64,000 bases of DNA from Noviherbaspirillum galbum (GTDB taxonomy: Bacteria; Pseudomonadota; Gammaproteobacteria; Burkholderiales; Burkholderiaceae_D). Location of the stretch: the NCBI RefSeq assembly GCF_010974945.1, contig NZ_JAAIVB010000078.1:310001-374000 (forward strand), in the 5' to 3' direction. Each line of letters starts with the position of its first letter. Positions within the stretch are counted from its first letter, which is position 1. The notes below the pieces were generated by a model that had not been told where the DNA came from, made no database searches, and was given only the letters and a program-made list of their open reading frames with translations. The position numbers were made by a program, and so were the translations under genes. Of the stretch, positions 45,756 through 54,643 are shown in pieces.

Positions 45756-46991
45756 ATGAGACAACCCGCCAGCCTGCCCCCGTTTTTCGCCGTCCGCTTC
45801 TCCTCGCTTGCCGTTGCATGTGCTGCCACGCTGCTTGCCGGCTGCAGCAGCAAGCCAGTCGTTGCCCCGGAGCAGGTCAAGGCTCCCACTGCCCCCTCTG
45901 CCGCCGTTTCGGAAAATGATTATTCCAACGGCGACAACTGGTTGTGCCTGCATGGCCGCATCGATGCCTGCAGTGTCAATCTCGATGCCAGCGTCTTCCG
46001 TCGCGGCGGCGAACCCGCCGGCCATGAAGGCTACCAGCCTGCGTCTAATCCCCCGGTCGATTGCTTCTACGTCTATCCCACCATTTCCAACGACCCCACG
46101 CCCAACAGCGACATGAATCCGGGACCTGAGGAAAAGCGCGCGGTGGAACACCAGTTCGCCCGGTTCGGCAGCGTGTGCCGCCTATTCGCGCCGGTGTACC
46201 GGCAAGTGACCATCCAGGGCCTGCGCAGCCGACTGACAGGCCAGCCGATGGCGGTCAATCCGCAGGTGGCCTATGGCGACGTGCTCGCGGCATGGCGGTA
46301 TTATCTCCAGCATCACAACCAGGGACGCGGCATCGTGCTGGTCGGTCATTCGCAGGGAGCGCGCATCCTGAGCGAGTTGCTGCGCCAGGAAGTCGAGGGA
46401 AAGCCGGTGCAGAAGCAGCTGGTGTCGGCGCTGCTGATCGGCACCAACATCAGCGTCCCGCCCGGGAAGGACGTCGGCGGCACTTTCAGCCAGCTGCCGC
46501 TTTGCAGGTCGGCGTCGCAGGCTGGCTGCGTAATCACTTACGTATCTTTCCGTGATCGCCTGCCGCCGCCGGCGAACAGCCTGTTCGGGCGGGTCGGCGA
46601 TGGCAGCCAGGTGGCATGCACGAATCCGGCGGCCCTCGGCGGCGGACGCGGCGTGCTGCGTTCCTATCTGCCGGTCCAGACCAACCTCACCGGCCAGGCC
46701 CATGACAAGACCGCCTTTGCCGCCATGGCGAAGCGAGCCGACGCGCCGTTTGCCAGCCCGGAGGGCATTGCCAGCGCCGAATGCGTCCAGCGCGACAATG
46801 CCTCCTATCTCAGCGTCAGCATCGATCCGGCCTACACCGCGAAGGGTATCGACATTGCGGGGGACCTGTACTACGGCGATCGCCTGTTGCAGGAATGGGG
46901 CCTGCACCTGGTTGACGTGGACCTGGCGCAAGGCAACCTGATCGACATCGTGCGCCAGCAGTCAAAGGCCTGGACCACCGCCAATCGCTAA
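45756..46991 (+). CDS. DUF3089 alpha/beta-hydrolase-like lipoprotein
   Basis: 411 residues. The signal peptide ends LLAGCSS, a lipobox with cysteine at about 30. The mature part carries the DUF3089 pattern: NWLCLHGRIDACSVNLD, PPVDCFYVYPTISNDPTPNSDM and LFAPVYRQVT, with the nucleophile elbow GHSQG at 197-201 (S199). The fold is that of alpha/beta hydrolases, so an esterase or lipase at the envelope is probable. Four or more conserved cysteines may form disulfides. It stands alone, convergent with the LysR gene 16 bases away. Confidence 0.85.
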   Translation: MRQPASLPPFFAVRFSSLAVACAATLLAGCSSKPVVAPEQVKAPTAPSAAVSENDYSNGDNWLCLHGRIDACSVNLDASVFRRGGEPAGHEGYQPASNPPVDCFYVYPTISNDPTPNSDMNPGPEEKRAVEHQFARFGSVCRLFAPVYRQVTIQGLRSRLTGQPMAVNPQVAYGDVLAAWRYYLQHHNQGRGIVLVGHSQGARILSELLRQEVEGKPVQKQLVSALLIGTNISVPPGKDVGGTFSQLPLCRSASQAGCVITYVSFRDRLPPPANSLFGRVGDGSQVACTNPAALGGGRGVLRSYLPVQTNLTGQAHDKTAFAAMAKRADAPFASPEGIASAECVQRDNASYLSVSIDPAYTAKGIDIAGDLYYGDRLLQEWGLHLVDVDLAQGNLIDIVRQQSKAWTTANR

Positions 46992-47007
46992 AGCGCGTCG
47001 TGCCGTT

Positions 47008-47913
47008 CTAGCTTCCATACGCGTGCAGCAGGAATTGCAGGAAAGCTTCCGCCGGCGGGCTCAGGGGTTTGGACGGATGCCAGAGCACGCCGACCTCCAT
47101 GTGCGGCACCGCATCCAGGATCGGCCGCGCCTCGATGCGCTTGCCCTCCAGGGACCAGGGACGGAACACCATGTCCGAAAGAACCGTCACGCCGAACCCG
47201 TGGGCCACCAGTCCACGCACCGCTTCGATGGAGGACGTCCGGAACACGATGCGCGGCCTCGACTTGCGGTTCTTCCAGTAGGCCAGGGTCGATGCTTCGG
47301 CCTCGTCGGCCGTCACCTGTATGTAGGGATGCCTGGCAATGTCAGCCAGCGACGGCGCGGGAATCTGCGCCAGCGGGTGGGTCGGCGCTACCCAGAGCTG
47401 GCGGCGGGAACGCACCAATACCGCATGGGAAAAGCGGTCAATGCGCTGCACGTTGGAAATGATGGCCACGCCCAGGTCGACTTCCGCTTTTGCCACCGCC
47501 TGTTCGATGCCGGGCCGGTCGGTGTCGCGCAGGTCGATTTCCACGTCCGGATAGCTGGCCCGAAAGCGCGCCAGAAGTTCAGGCAGGAAATAACCCAACA
47601 CAGTGTATGACGCCGCCACGCTGACGCTCCCGCGCAGCGTGCCCTTGCGGAAGCGCGGGTTGTGCACCGCATCGCGCACCGAGTCCAGGATGTGACAGGC
47701 GTTATGGAAAAAATCCTGCCCCTCGGCGGTCAGCGCCACGCCTTGCGCCAGGCGGTCGAACAGCTTGATGCCTAGCTCTTCCTCCAGCGCCAGCACGGCA
47801 TTGGTGATGGTGGATTGCGAGACGTGCTCGTCGCGCGCCGCCATGGAAAACTGGCCTGCCTTCGCGGCTGCGACAAAGTAGCGCAACTGCCTGAGGGAAA
47901 CATTATCCGCCAT
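47008..47913 (-). CDS. LysR-family transcriptional regulator
   Basis: 301 residues from ATG 47913, with AGGA seven bases upstream (a TTG at 47934 is in frame but worse). The winged helix-turn-helix (about 5-64) has LRQLRYFVAAAKAGQFSMAARDEHVSQSTITNAVLALEEELG, and the substrate-binding domain extends from about 90 to 295. It is transcribed away from the indolepyruvate ferredoxin oxidoreductase gene with 113 bases between, the classic layout for a LysR regulator and its target. The inducer is unknown but may be an aromatic or branched keto acid. Confidence 0.9.
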   Translation of the reverse strand: MADNVSLRQLRYFVAAAKAGQFSMAARDEHVSQSTITNAVLALEEELGIKLFDRLAQGVALTAEGQDFFHNACHILDSVRDAVHNPRFRKGTLRGSVSVAASYTVLGYFLPELLARFRASYPDVEIDLRDTDRPGIEQAVAKAEVDLGVAIISNVQRIDRFSHAVLVRSRRQLWVAPTHPLAQIPAPSLADIARHPYIQVTADEAEASTLAYWKNRKSRPRIVFRTSSIEAVRGLVAHGFGVTVLSDMVFRPWSLEGKRIEARPILDAVPHMEVGVLWHPSKPLSPPAEAFLQFLLHAYGS

Positions 47914-47974
47914 GCGTTTTCCTGATATCGCCAATGATAATTCGTGATTTTACGATACCTTGACGGCTGACTAT

Positions 47975-47987
47975 ACTTTGTCAAAGT
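47975..47987. promoter_or_regulatory. Perfect inverted repeat ACTTTG-T-CAAAGT, candidate LysR operator
   Basis: It lies between the divergent LysR and indolepyruvate oxidoreductase genes, 40 bases before the ATG at 48027 and 62 bases before the regulator's ATG. LysR proteins often bind such short dyads. Another AT-rich dyad-like stretch, ATAATTCGTGATTTTACG, is close by at about 47937-47955. Confidence 0.5.
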
Positions 47988-48026
47988 GCCCTTATCTATG
48001 GCCGACAATCATCCGGAGACCATGCC

Positions 48027-51000
48027 ATGAACATGCCGATCGACCCGACCCGCCTCGAGTCCATTACCCTGGACGACAAATACACCCTGGAGCGGGGCAG
48101 AGCCTTCCTCACCGGTACCCAAGCCCTGATCCGCCTGCCCATGATGCAGCGCCAGCGCGACCTTGCCGCCGGACTCAACACCGCCGGCTACATCACCGGC
48201 TACCGCGGCTCGCCGCTGGGCAACGTCGACATGACGGCGATGAAGGCACGGAAGCATCTCGAGGCTCACCACGTCAAGTTTCATCCCGGCATGAACGAAG
48301 ACCTCGCGGCCACCGCATGCTGGGGCACGCAGCAGGTCAACCTGTTCCCGAAATCCCGCTACGACGGCGTGTTTTCCATGTGGTACGGCAAGGGCCCCGG
48401 CGTCGACCGCTGCGGCGACGTCTTCAAGCATGCCAACATGGCAGGTACCGACAAGCATGGCGGCGTGCTGGTGATCGCCGGCGACGACCATGCCGCGAAA
48501 TCTTCCACCACCGCCCACCAGAGCGAACACATCCTCAAGGCCTGCGGCATCCCCGTGCTCTACCCGTCGACGGTCCAGGAATACCTCGACTACGGCCTGC
48601 ACGGCTGGGCCCTGTCGCGCTACACCGGCCTGTGGACGGCGATGAAATGCGTGACCGACATCGTCGAGTCCGGCGCCTCCGTCGACCTCGATCCGGAGCG
48701 CGTCAAGATCCTCCTGCCCACCGACTTCGAGCTGCCGCCCGGCGGCCTGAACATCCGCTATCCCGACCCCGTGCTCGACCAGGAAGCGCGGATGAACAAC
48801 TTCAAGTGGTATGCCGCGCTGGCCTACGTGCGCGCCAACAAGCTCAACCAGATCATCTGGGACAGCCCGCATGCCCGCATCGGCATCATTACCGCCGGCA
48901 AGTCCTACCTCGATACCCGCCAGGCGCTGGCCGACCTTGGCATCGACGAGCAGGTGGCGCGCGACATCGGCATCCGCCTCTACAAGATCGGCATGACCTG
49001 GCCGCTCGAAGCCGACGGCGTGCAGCAGTTCGCCCGCGGGCTCGACGAGATCCTGGTGGTAGAGGAAAAGCGCCAGATCCTCGAGTACCAGCTGAAGGAA
49101 GAGCTCTACAACCTGCCCGACGGCCAGCGGCCCCGCGTGGTCGGCAAGTTCGACGATACCGGCGAATGGAGCGGCAACCATCGCGAAGGCCACGGCAACT
49201 GGCTGCTGCCGGCAACCTATGAACTCAACCCGGCGCAGATCGCCCGCGCCATCGCCGCGCGCATCTCGCGCTACTTCGCCGGCCATCCGATCGAACAGCG
49301 CATCAAGGAACGCGTCGCCTACCTCGAGGCCAAGGAAGCCGTGCTCAAGGTCAGCGCCGCCAAGCCCGATCCCAACAAGGACCGCGTCCCGCACTTCTGC
49401 TCCGGCTGCCCGCACAACACCTCGACCCGCGTGCCGGAAGGCAGCCGCGCGCTGGCCGGCATCGGCTGCCACTACATGGTGCTGTGGATGGACCGCTCCA
49501 CCGCGACCTTCACCCACATGGGCGCGGAAGGCGCATCCTGGATCGGCCAGGCGCCATTCACCGACGAGGGACACGTGTTCCAGAACCTCGGCGACGGCAC
49601 CTATTTCCACTCCGGCCTGCTGGCAATCCGCGCCGCGGTCTCGGCCAGGGTCAACATGACCTACAAGATTCTCTACAACGACGCGGTGGCCATGACCGGC
49701 GGCCAGAACGTCGACGGTCCGCTCGACCCGGCGATGATCTCGCGCCAGATCGCGGCCGAAGGCGTCACGCCCATCGTGGTCGTGACCGACGAACCTGAAA
49801 AATACCCCGCCGGCTACAACTGGGCGGCGGGCGTCACGGTGCGCCACCGCGACGAGCTAGATGCCGTCCAGCGCGAACTGCGCGAGGTGAAAGGCGTCTC
49901 CGCCATCATCTACGACCAGACCTGCGCCTCCGAAAAGCGCCGCCGCCGGAAGAAGACCGGCAAGGACGGCAAGCCGCTGTACCCGGACCCGGCCAAGCGG
50001 GCGGTGATCAACGAAGCCGTGTGCGAAGGCTGCGGCGACTGCAGCGTGCAATCCAACTGCCTGTCCGTCGAGCCGCTGGAGACCGAGCTCGGCCGCAAGC
50101 GCCAGATCAACCAGTCGTCGTGCAACAAGGATTTTTCCTGCGTCAAGGGCTTCTGCCCGAGCTTCGTCACCGTCGAGGGCGGCCAGCTCAAGAAGCCGAA
50201 GAAGGCCGGCGCCGGCGCGGATGACGGCGGCAAGCGGACCGTTCAGCATCCCATCCTCGAAGGCAGCAAGCTGCCCCAGCCCCAGCTCCCGGGCACGCGT
50301 GACCCCTTCGGCATCCTCGTGACCGGGGTGGGCGGCACCGGCGTGGTCACCATCGGCCAGATTTTGGCCATGGCGGCGCACGTCGAGGGCAAGGGCTGCT
50401 CGGTGCTCGACATGAGCGGCCTGGCGCAGAAGGGCGGGCCGGTAATGTCCCACGTGCGTCTCGCCGACAATCCGGACGACATCCATTCCACGCGCGTCGG
50501 CACCGGCGCGGCCGACCTGGTGATCGCCTGCGACGAAATCGTGACCGCCAGCCGCGACGCCTTGTCCCGCATGGGCGAGGGCCGGACCCATGCGGCCGTC
50601 AATTCGACCTCGTCGCCGACCGCCGCCTTCGTGCGAAACCCGAACTGGCAATTCCCGCAGGCCAGCGCCCAGGAATCCATCCGCGCCGCGTGCGGCGGCG
50701 ACCGGGTCGACTTCCTCGATGCCGGCAAGATTGCCACCGCGCTCATGGGCGACAGCATCGCCACCAACATGTTCATGCTCGGCTATTGCTGGCAGAAGGG
50801 CTGGGTGCCGCTGTCCGAGGCCGCGCTGCTCAGGGCCATCGAACTCAACGGCGTGTCGATCGACTTCAACAAGCAAGCCTTCGTCTGGGGCCGCAACGCC
50901 GCGCACGACTGGGCTGCCGTGGAACGCCTGGCGAAGATGAACAGCACCGCCGCGCAAGTGATCGAGTTCAAGCGTTCGCCCTCGCTGGAATCGCTCGTCG

Positions 51001-51650
51001 AGCACCGCGTGAACTTCCTCACCGCCTACCAGAACGCCGCCTACGCCACGCAATACCGCGAGATGGTGTCCAAGGTCATGGCCGCCGAACAGCAGGCGAC
51101 CGAGCAGCGTCCCCTGCGCCTGACGGAAGCGGTGGCGAAGTCCCTGTTCAAGCTCATGGCCTACAAGGATGAATACGAAGTCGCCCGCCTGCACAGCGAC
51201 GCCGCGTTCAAGGCCAAGATCGAGGGCATGTTCGAAGGCGACTACAAGCTGAAATTCCACCTTGCGCCGCCCTTGCTCGCCAAGCGCGATGCCCAGGGCC
51301 ACCTCGTCAAGCAGGAATTCGGGCCGTGGATGATGAAGGCCTTCAGCATGCTGGCCGGATTGAAGTTCCTGCGCGGCACGGCCCTCGATGTCTTCGGCCA
51401 TACCGAGGAACGCAAGACCGAGCGCGCCCTCATCGAGCAATACAAGAAGACGGTCCTTGCCCTGCTTCCTGGCCTCAAGCCGGAAAACCTCGGCACGGCG
51501 GTGGCGATTGCCGCCATTCCGGAAGACATCCGCGGCTTCGGCCACGTGAAGGAAAGGAACCTGAAGGCGGCCAAGGCGAAGGAAGCGGAACTGCTTGCGG
51601 CCTATCATGGCAAGGGCGCTGCCGCGGGAAATTCCCAGCAAGCCGCTTGA
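48027..51650 (+). CDS. Indolepyruvate ferredoxin oxidoreductase, fused three-domain type
   Basis: 1207 residues, combining what are separate alpha and beta subunits in archaea. N-terminal pyrimidine-binding and TPP domains cover about 30-640, with FCSGCPHN (C458, C461) and MGAEGASWIGQAPF. A ferredoxin-like centre has C666, C669, C672 and C678 in CEGCGDCSVQSNC and further cysteines in CNKDFSCVKGFCPSF. The gamma-type domain at about 755-950 has VTGVGGTGVVTIGQ and MSGLAQKGGPVMSHVRL. It decarboxylates aryl- or other 2-oxo acids to acyl-CoA and passes electrons to ferredoxin. A LysR gene is divergent, and a terminator follows the stop by 50 bases. Confidence 0.92.
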   Translation: MNMPIDPTRLESITLDDKYTLERGRAFLTGTQALIRLPMMQRQRDLAAGLNTAGYITGYRGSPLGNVDMTAMKARKHLEAHHVKFHPGMNEDLAATACWGTQQVNLFPKSRYDGVFSMWYGKGPGVDRCGDVFKHANMAGTDKHGGVLVIAGDDHAAKSSTTAHQSEHILKACGIPVLYPSTVQEYLDYGLHGWALSRYTGLWTAMKCVTDIVESGASVDLDPERVKILLPTDFELPPGGLNIRYPDPVLDQEARMNNFKWYAALAYVRANKLNQIIWDSPHARIGIITAGKSYLDTRQALADLGIDEQVARDIGIRLYKIGMTWPLEADGVQQFARGLDEILVVEEKRQILEYQLKEELYNLPDGQRPRVVGKFDDTGEWSGNHREGHGNWLLPATYELNPAQIARAIAARISRYFAGHPIEQRIKERVAYLEAKEAVLKVSAAKPDPNKDRVPHFCSGCPHNTSTRVPEGSRALAGIGCHYMVLWMDRSTATFTHMGAEGASWIGQAPFTDEGHVFQNLGDGTYFHSGLLAIRAAVSARVNMTYKILYNDAVAMTGGQNVDGPLDPAMISRQIAAEGVTPIVVVTDEPEKYPAGYNWAAGVTVRHRDELDAVQRELREVKGVSAIIYDQTCASEKRRRRKKTGKDGKPLYPDPAKRAVINEAVCEGCGDCSVQSNCLSVEPLETELGRKRQINQSSCNKDFSCVKGFCPSFVTVEGGQLKKPKKAGAGADDGGKRTVQHPILEGSKLPQPQLPGTRDPFGILVTGVGGTGVVTIGQILAMAAHVEGKGCSVLDMSGLAQKGGPVMSHVRLADNPDDIHSTRVGTGAADLVIACDEIVTASRDALSRMGEGRTHAAVNSTSSPTAAFVRNPNWQFPQASAQESIRAACGGDRVDFLDAGKIATALMGDSIATNMFMLGYCWQKGWVPLSEAALLRAIELNGVSIDFNKQAFVWGRNAAHDWAAVERLAKMNSTAAQVIEFKRSPSLESLVEHRVNFLTAYQNAAYATQYREMVSKVMAAEQQATEQRPLRLTEAVAKSLFKLMAYKDEYEVARLHSDAAFKAKIEGMFEGDYKLKFHLAPPLLAKRDAQGHLVKQEFGPWMMKAFSMLAGLKFLRGTALDVFGHTEERKTERALIEQYKKTVLALLPGLKPENLGTAVAIAAIPEDIRGFGHVKERNLKAAKAKEAELLAAYHGKGAAAGNSQQAA

Positions 51651-51699
51651 TATAAGCGAAGGCAGGCCGGGAACGGCACCCCAGCCAGCAAGCTCCCGA

Positions 51700-51735
51700 A
51701 ACCCCTTGTAGGAATAGGCCTACAAGGGGTTTTTT
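51700..51735 (+). terminator. Rho-independent terminator after the indolepyruvate oxidoreductase gene
   Basis: The stem AACCCCTTGTAGG / CCTACAAGGGGTT is 13 base pairs with a six-base loop and is followed by five further T residues. The stem is perfect. It lies 50 bases past the stop codon at 51650. Confidence 0.9.
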
Positions 51736-51827
51736 CATTCCATATCAAGCAAGCACTTGATTTCCTGGATATATTTCAAAAATATGTTGCCAAAGATTAA
51801 ACATAGGGTCGGTTTTGGCGTTGTTAA

Positions 51828-51844
51828 TCCTACAACATGTAGGA
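51828..51844. promoter_or_regulatory. Inverted repeat TCCTACA-ACA-TGTAGGA, candidate operator
   Basis: A perfect 7-base dyad about 100 bases before the small gene at 51946, in an AT-rich stretch that should hold its promoter. It shares CCTACA/TGTAGG with the terminator stem just upstream, which may be chance. No regulator gene is adjacent. Confidence 0.4.
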
Positions 51845-51945
51845 CGTTTCCGACATTCCGTTGCGTTTAATCAAGCTCTGTCATCAATTAGAAATAGATA
51901 CTTGCACCTGTACCGATCAACGACTCCTTCAGGACGCAAAACGCC

Positions 51946-52170
51946 ATGTCTCATCTCTACGCCAGCACTGACGCCGCCATCGAACAACTCGTCGACGCCA
52001 TGTGCAGCCCCGATGCCGATGACCGCCAACGCCACGTCTGCCGCGAATCGCTGCGCAGCCTGGTTCGCCTCGCAAAGTCGGAATACCGCCTCGAAATCAG
52101 CAAGCACGTCGACCGGGTGGCACATCTGCCTGTGAAGGTTTTCGACAGGGAAGAGATCACCCTCGTCTGA
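51946..52170 (+). CDS. Small soluble protein of unknown function
   Basis: 74 residues. Charged and helical: AAIEQLVDAMCSPDADDRQRHVCRESL, then LEISKHVDRVAHLPVKVFDRE. Two cysteines, no membrane segment. The ribosome site (AGGACG) is weak, but an AT-rich promoter-like stretch with a dyad precedes it and a perfect terminator follows 30 bases after the stop, so it is probably a real single-gene unit. Function unknown. Confidence 0.55.
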   Translation: MSHLYASTDAAIEQLVDAMCSPDADDRQRHVCRESLRSLVRLAKSEYRLEISKHVDRVAHLPVKVFDREEITLV

Positions 52171-52199
52171 CACGGACACGCGCAAGTCGCGTTCCAGGC

Positions 52200-52234
52200 G
52201 CCGGCCGCTCTCGTCGAGAGGCCGGCTTTTTTTT
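52200..52234 (+). terminator. Rho-independent terminator after the small gene
   Basis: GCCGGC and CTCTC arms pair with GAGAG and GCCGGC around a GTC loop, with one bulged base (GCCGGCC-G-CTCTC-GTC-GAGAG-GCCGGC), followed by eight T residues. Confidence 0.88.
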
Positions 52235-52270
52235 GTGCCGGCCGTTCCGGCGGTCCTGGAAATCAGTGAA

Positions 52271-52903
52271 TCAGAGGCGGGTCTTGATGGCCTCGACCTT
52301 GTCGCGACAAGCCCCCATCGGCAGGCTGGATTTCGTCAAGGGACAGAAACGCGTTGCGGCGAGCCAGTGCAGGGTCTTGGCCAGCAAGGACTGGTCGAGC
52401 AGGAGCGGAGTCGCGGAAGCGGCGGCGCGTTCCGCCCACAGGATTTCGTACAGGTCCTCGCCGGCCTGCACCACGACATTCACCGTCGTCTCGCTGCGCT
52501 GCTTCGCCGCGGCAGCGGACATGCCGCAAGACACCACCACCGCATGGCCCGCCAGTCCGTTCACATTCAGGGCGCCGATGTTCAGGGCGCTGTAGGTGGC
52601 AGGGCAGGCGGTGTGGTAGCCCCGGGCCCACCCCATGGCGAATTCCCGTGCCGTGATTTTCTGGCCGAGCGTCTTGATGCCATGCAGCGTGAGGCGCTTG
52701 TCCCATTGGATCGCGGATTGTCCGAAGGGCGCCAGCTCGATCAGGTATTCCTGGTCGGTAGCCTGTTCGAAGGTAGGCATGAGATGCTCGGGCAGCTGCA
52801 GGCGCACCGCATGCTGGAATCCTCGGCTGACGTAAACATTGCCTTGCGCGCCGGCATGCCCGGCCAGCACGCACAGGGCCACGAGAAACAGGGGTCGGAT
52901 CAT
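52271..52903 (-). CDS. Secreted protein of unknown function
   Basis: 210 residues from ATG 52903; the preceding in-frame ATG at 52981 would add residues before the signal peptide. The signal peptide is IRPLFLVALCVLAGHAGAQG with a cut near residue 20. The mature part has FEQATDQEYLIELAPFGQSAIQWDKRLTL, HTACPATYSALNIGALNVNGLAGHAVVVSCGM and RFCPLTKSSLPMGAC. The four cysteines probably form two disulfides. No family is recognised. A periplasmic or exported location is likely. Confidence 0.6.
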   Translation of the reverse strand: MIRPLFLVALCVLAGHAGAQGNVYVSRGFQHAVRLQLPEHLMPTFEQATDQEYLIELAPFGQSAIQWDKRLTLHGIKTLGQKITAREFAMGWARGYHTACPATYSALNIGALNVNGLAGHAVVVSCGMSAAAAKQRSETTVNVVVQAGEDLYEILWAERAAASATPLLLDQSLLAKTLHWLAATRFCPLTKSSLPMGACRDKVEAIKTRL

Positions 52904-53065
52904 TGATCGCTCCGGAACGCGGAAAATCGCCAGCTCTTCGCCGCATGCGTTGCCTGGATCCTGCGCGTCACGCGGTGACATGTGAACGCAGTCTTGCGCG
53001 ATTCCCCGCCGCGGACCCTAAAAATTAATTCCGAATAACAATCCGCCTCGGGCGGGGCGATGGTG

Positions 53066-54457
53066 TCAGAAACAGTGGCGCTTGGACACGTGCGGCGCTT
53101 GCTGCAACCGCCGTTCCAGGATGCTCTGCGCGAGCAGCAGTTCGTCCCGCCCGCCATCGCGCGCCAATACCAGCAAGGCATCGGCTTCCATGCGCGGAGC
53201 GCCGCAATCCTGCATTAATTCCTTCAGCCAGGGCGCCTCGCGGCGGGCCGCGGCGTCGATTGCCGCGGCAACGTCGCGTCGCCGCGATTCGGACTCGCTT
53301 TCCAGGCGGCGGCGCGACTCCTCGCATCGCGTCCTGCGCCAGGCGAGCGCAGCCACCGTCACCCGGTAGAGTGCATACATCAGCATGATCTGCCACGCCA
53401 CCAGCATCGCCGGCGGAAACGCCAGGCTCAGGCCGAGGCAGAGCAGGGTGGCGATGCCCGCCGCCGTTTCCACGCGCGCCCGCCAGCGCCGCGACTTCGC
53501 CTCGCGCAGCGACTGGACGCAGGCGCTGCGCGCATGCGCGCGCAAGGCGTGCTCGAGCTTGCCGCAGCGGATGCCAGGCGGCGGCGCGCAGCGCCACACT
53601 GCCCGCCGCGCCCGTCCCGCGGCGCGCGATGCCGTGCGCCATTTCACCGCCCCGGATACCGCTTGCAGGGCAGCTCCGGCCATGCCGAGCGCGGCGCTTG
53701 CGATGGCAATCCAAGGTATAGCCTGCAACGCGGCGCGCAGGCCGCCAACGATCCTGGCGCACCATCCGAGCACGGCGTAACGGAAGACGTCGATCGTTCG
53801 CTCCGTGAAACGCTCGCTGGCCGGCGCGCGCATGGACCGCGCCGCCAGCGGCAAGTAGCGCGCCGCCTGCAAGGCGGCTTGCCGGCCGGCGTCTTCACGC
53901 GCTTCCGGCCCGGTATGCATGAGAAAGCAGGGATCGCGTGGGGCGGCATGCCGGCGGGTGTCCAGCGCGCGGGCAAGGTCCGCCCCTGCCTCTTCGGATT
54001 GGCGCCGCGCCTCCTCTTCGCCCAACCGGGTGCGCGCTGAATCGAGGAAGTTCCTGACTGTCAGGACCGTTTCCACCACGCCGCCGCCGGCATGCAGGCC
54101 AGCCGTCGCGGCGAATACCTCGGGCGGTATCAGGTCGCCGGTACGCCGCAGGCCCGATGCGTAGTCAGGTTCGTGCAAGCCATAGTCGGCCATGGCGGCC
54201 GCCAGCTGTCCGGTGCGGGTGATGTAGTTGGCGCTCGCGAGGATGTCGTTCCGCTGCGGCATGCCCGTTCGCGGCCGGCGCATGCGCGAGGATTGGCGCA
54301 TCCGGGCGCAGTCTTGCAGTTGCAGGTCTACGCCGGACTTGTCGCGCAGGATGGGACGGTGCATGTCCTTGCCGAGGACCGGATGGGGAAGCGAGCCGGC
54401 CAGCGGAAAGTTGAACGGCCGGTCGGGCGTCATCCGGACGCAATAGAGTGTGGGCAT
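53066..54457 (-). CDS. Effector- or translocator-like protein with a hydrophobic hairpin
   Basis: 463 residues, unrecognised. No N-terminal signal peptide. The first 130 residues are polar and Arg/Pro-rich. Hydrophobic segments lie at about 243-270 (AIPWIAIASAALGMAGAALQ) and 331-372 (AGIATLLCLGLSLAFPPAML, then WQIMLMYALYRVTVAALAW), with a basic Arg-rich section between them and a charged helical tail after. That layout, soluble ends around internal hydrophobic segments, recalls type III hydrophobic effectors and translocators. Unlike the other two candidates here, no hrp-type box was found upstream. Several internal methionines (residues 9, 32, 53) could be the true start. An ordinary membrane protein is the main alternative. 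Confidence 0.5.
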   Translation of the reverse strand: MPTLYCVRMTPDRPFNFPLAGSLPHPVLGKDMHRPILRDKSGVDLQLQDCARMRQSSRMRRPRTGMPQRNDILASANYITRTGQLAAAMADYGLHEPDYASGLRRTGDLIPPEVFAATAGLHAGGGVVETVLTVRNFLDSARTRLGEEEARRQSEEAGADLARALDTRRHAAPRDPCFLMHTGPEAREDAGRQAALQAARYLPLAARSMRAPASERFTERTIDVFRYAVLGWCARIVGGLRAALQAIPWIAIASAALGMAGAALQAVSGAVKWRTASRAAGRARRAVWRCAPPPGIRCGKLEHALRAHARSACVQSLREAKSRRWRARVETAAGIATLLCLGLSLAFPPAMLVAWQIMLMYALYRVTVAALAWRRTRCEESRRRLESESESRRRDVAAAIDAAARREAPWLKELMQDCGAPRMEADALLVLARDGGRDELLLAQSILERRLQQAPHVSKRHCF

Positions 54458-54643
54458 GGCAGGGAAGGCGGTCCGCTGAGGATGGGGTTATTATCATAAT
54501 CGCAACACATGGCACAGTCATGACAAGCCGTCGGGCTGGAAACTTATCAGTCCGATCACATCTAAACAAGCACCGCATGAGGCTGCGGCCCGACGTTGCA
54601 CCGGCGCCGGTGTCGTGCGGACAACACGAGAAGGGAGCACGCG

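Noticed and set aside
48009-49847. Long minus-strand frame inside the indolepyruvate oxidoreductase gene
   Set aside because: Same reason: it is antisense to a well-conserved gene and has no start signals or domain.
54458-54643. hrp-type box before the hydrophobic effector-like gene
   Set aside because: No GGAAC/GAAC element is present on the minus strand in this spacer.
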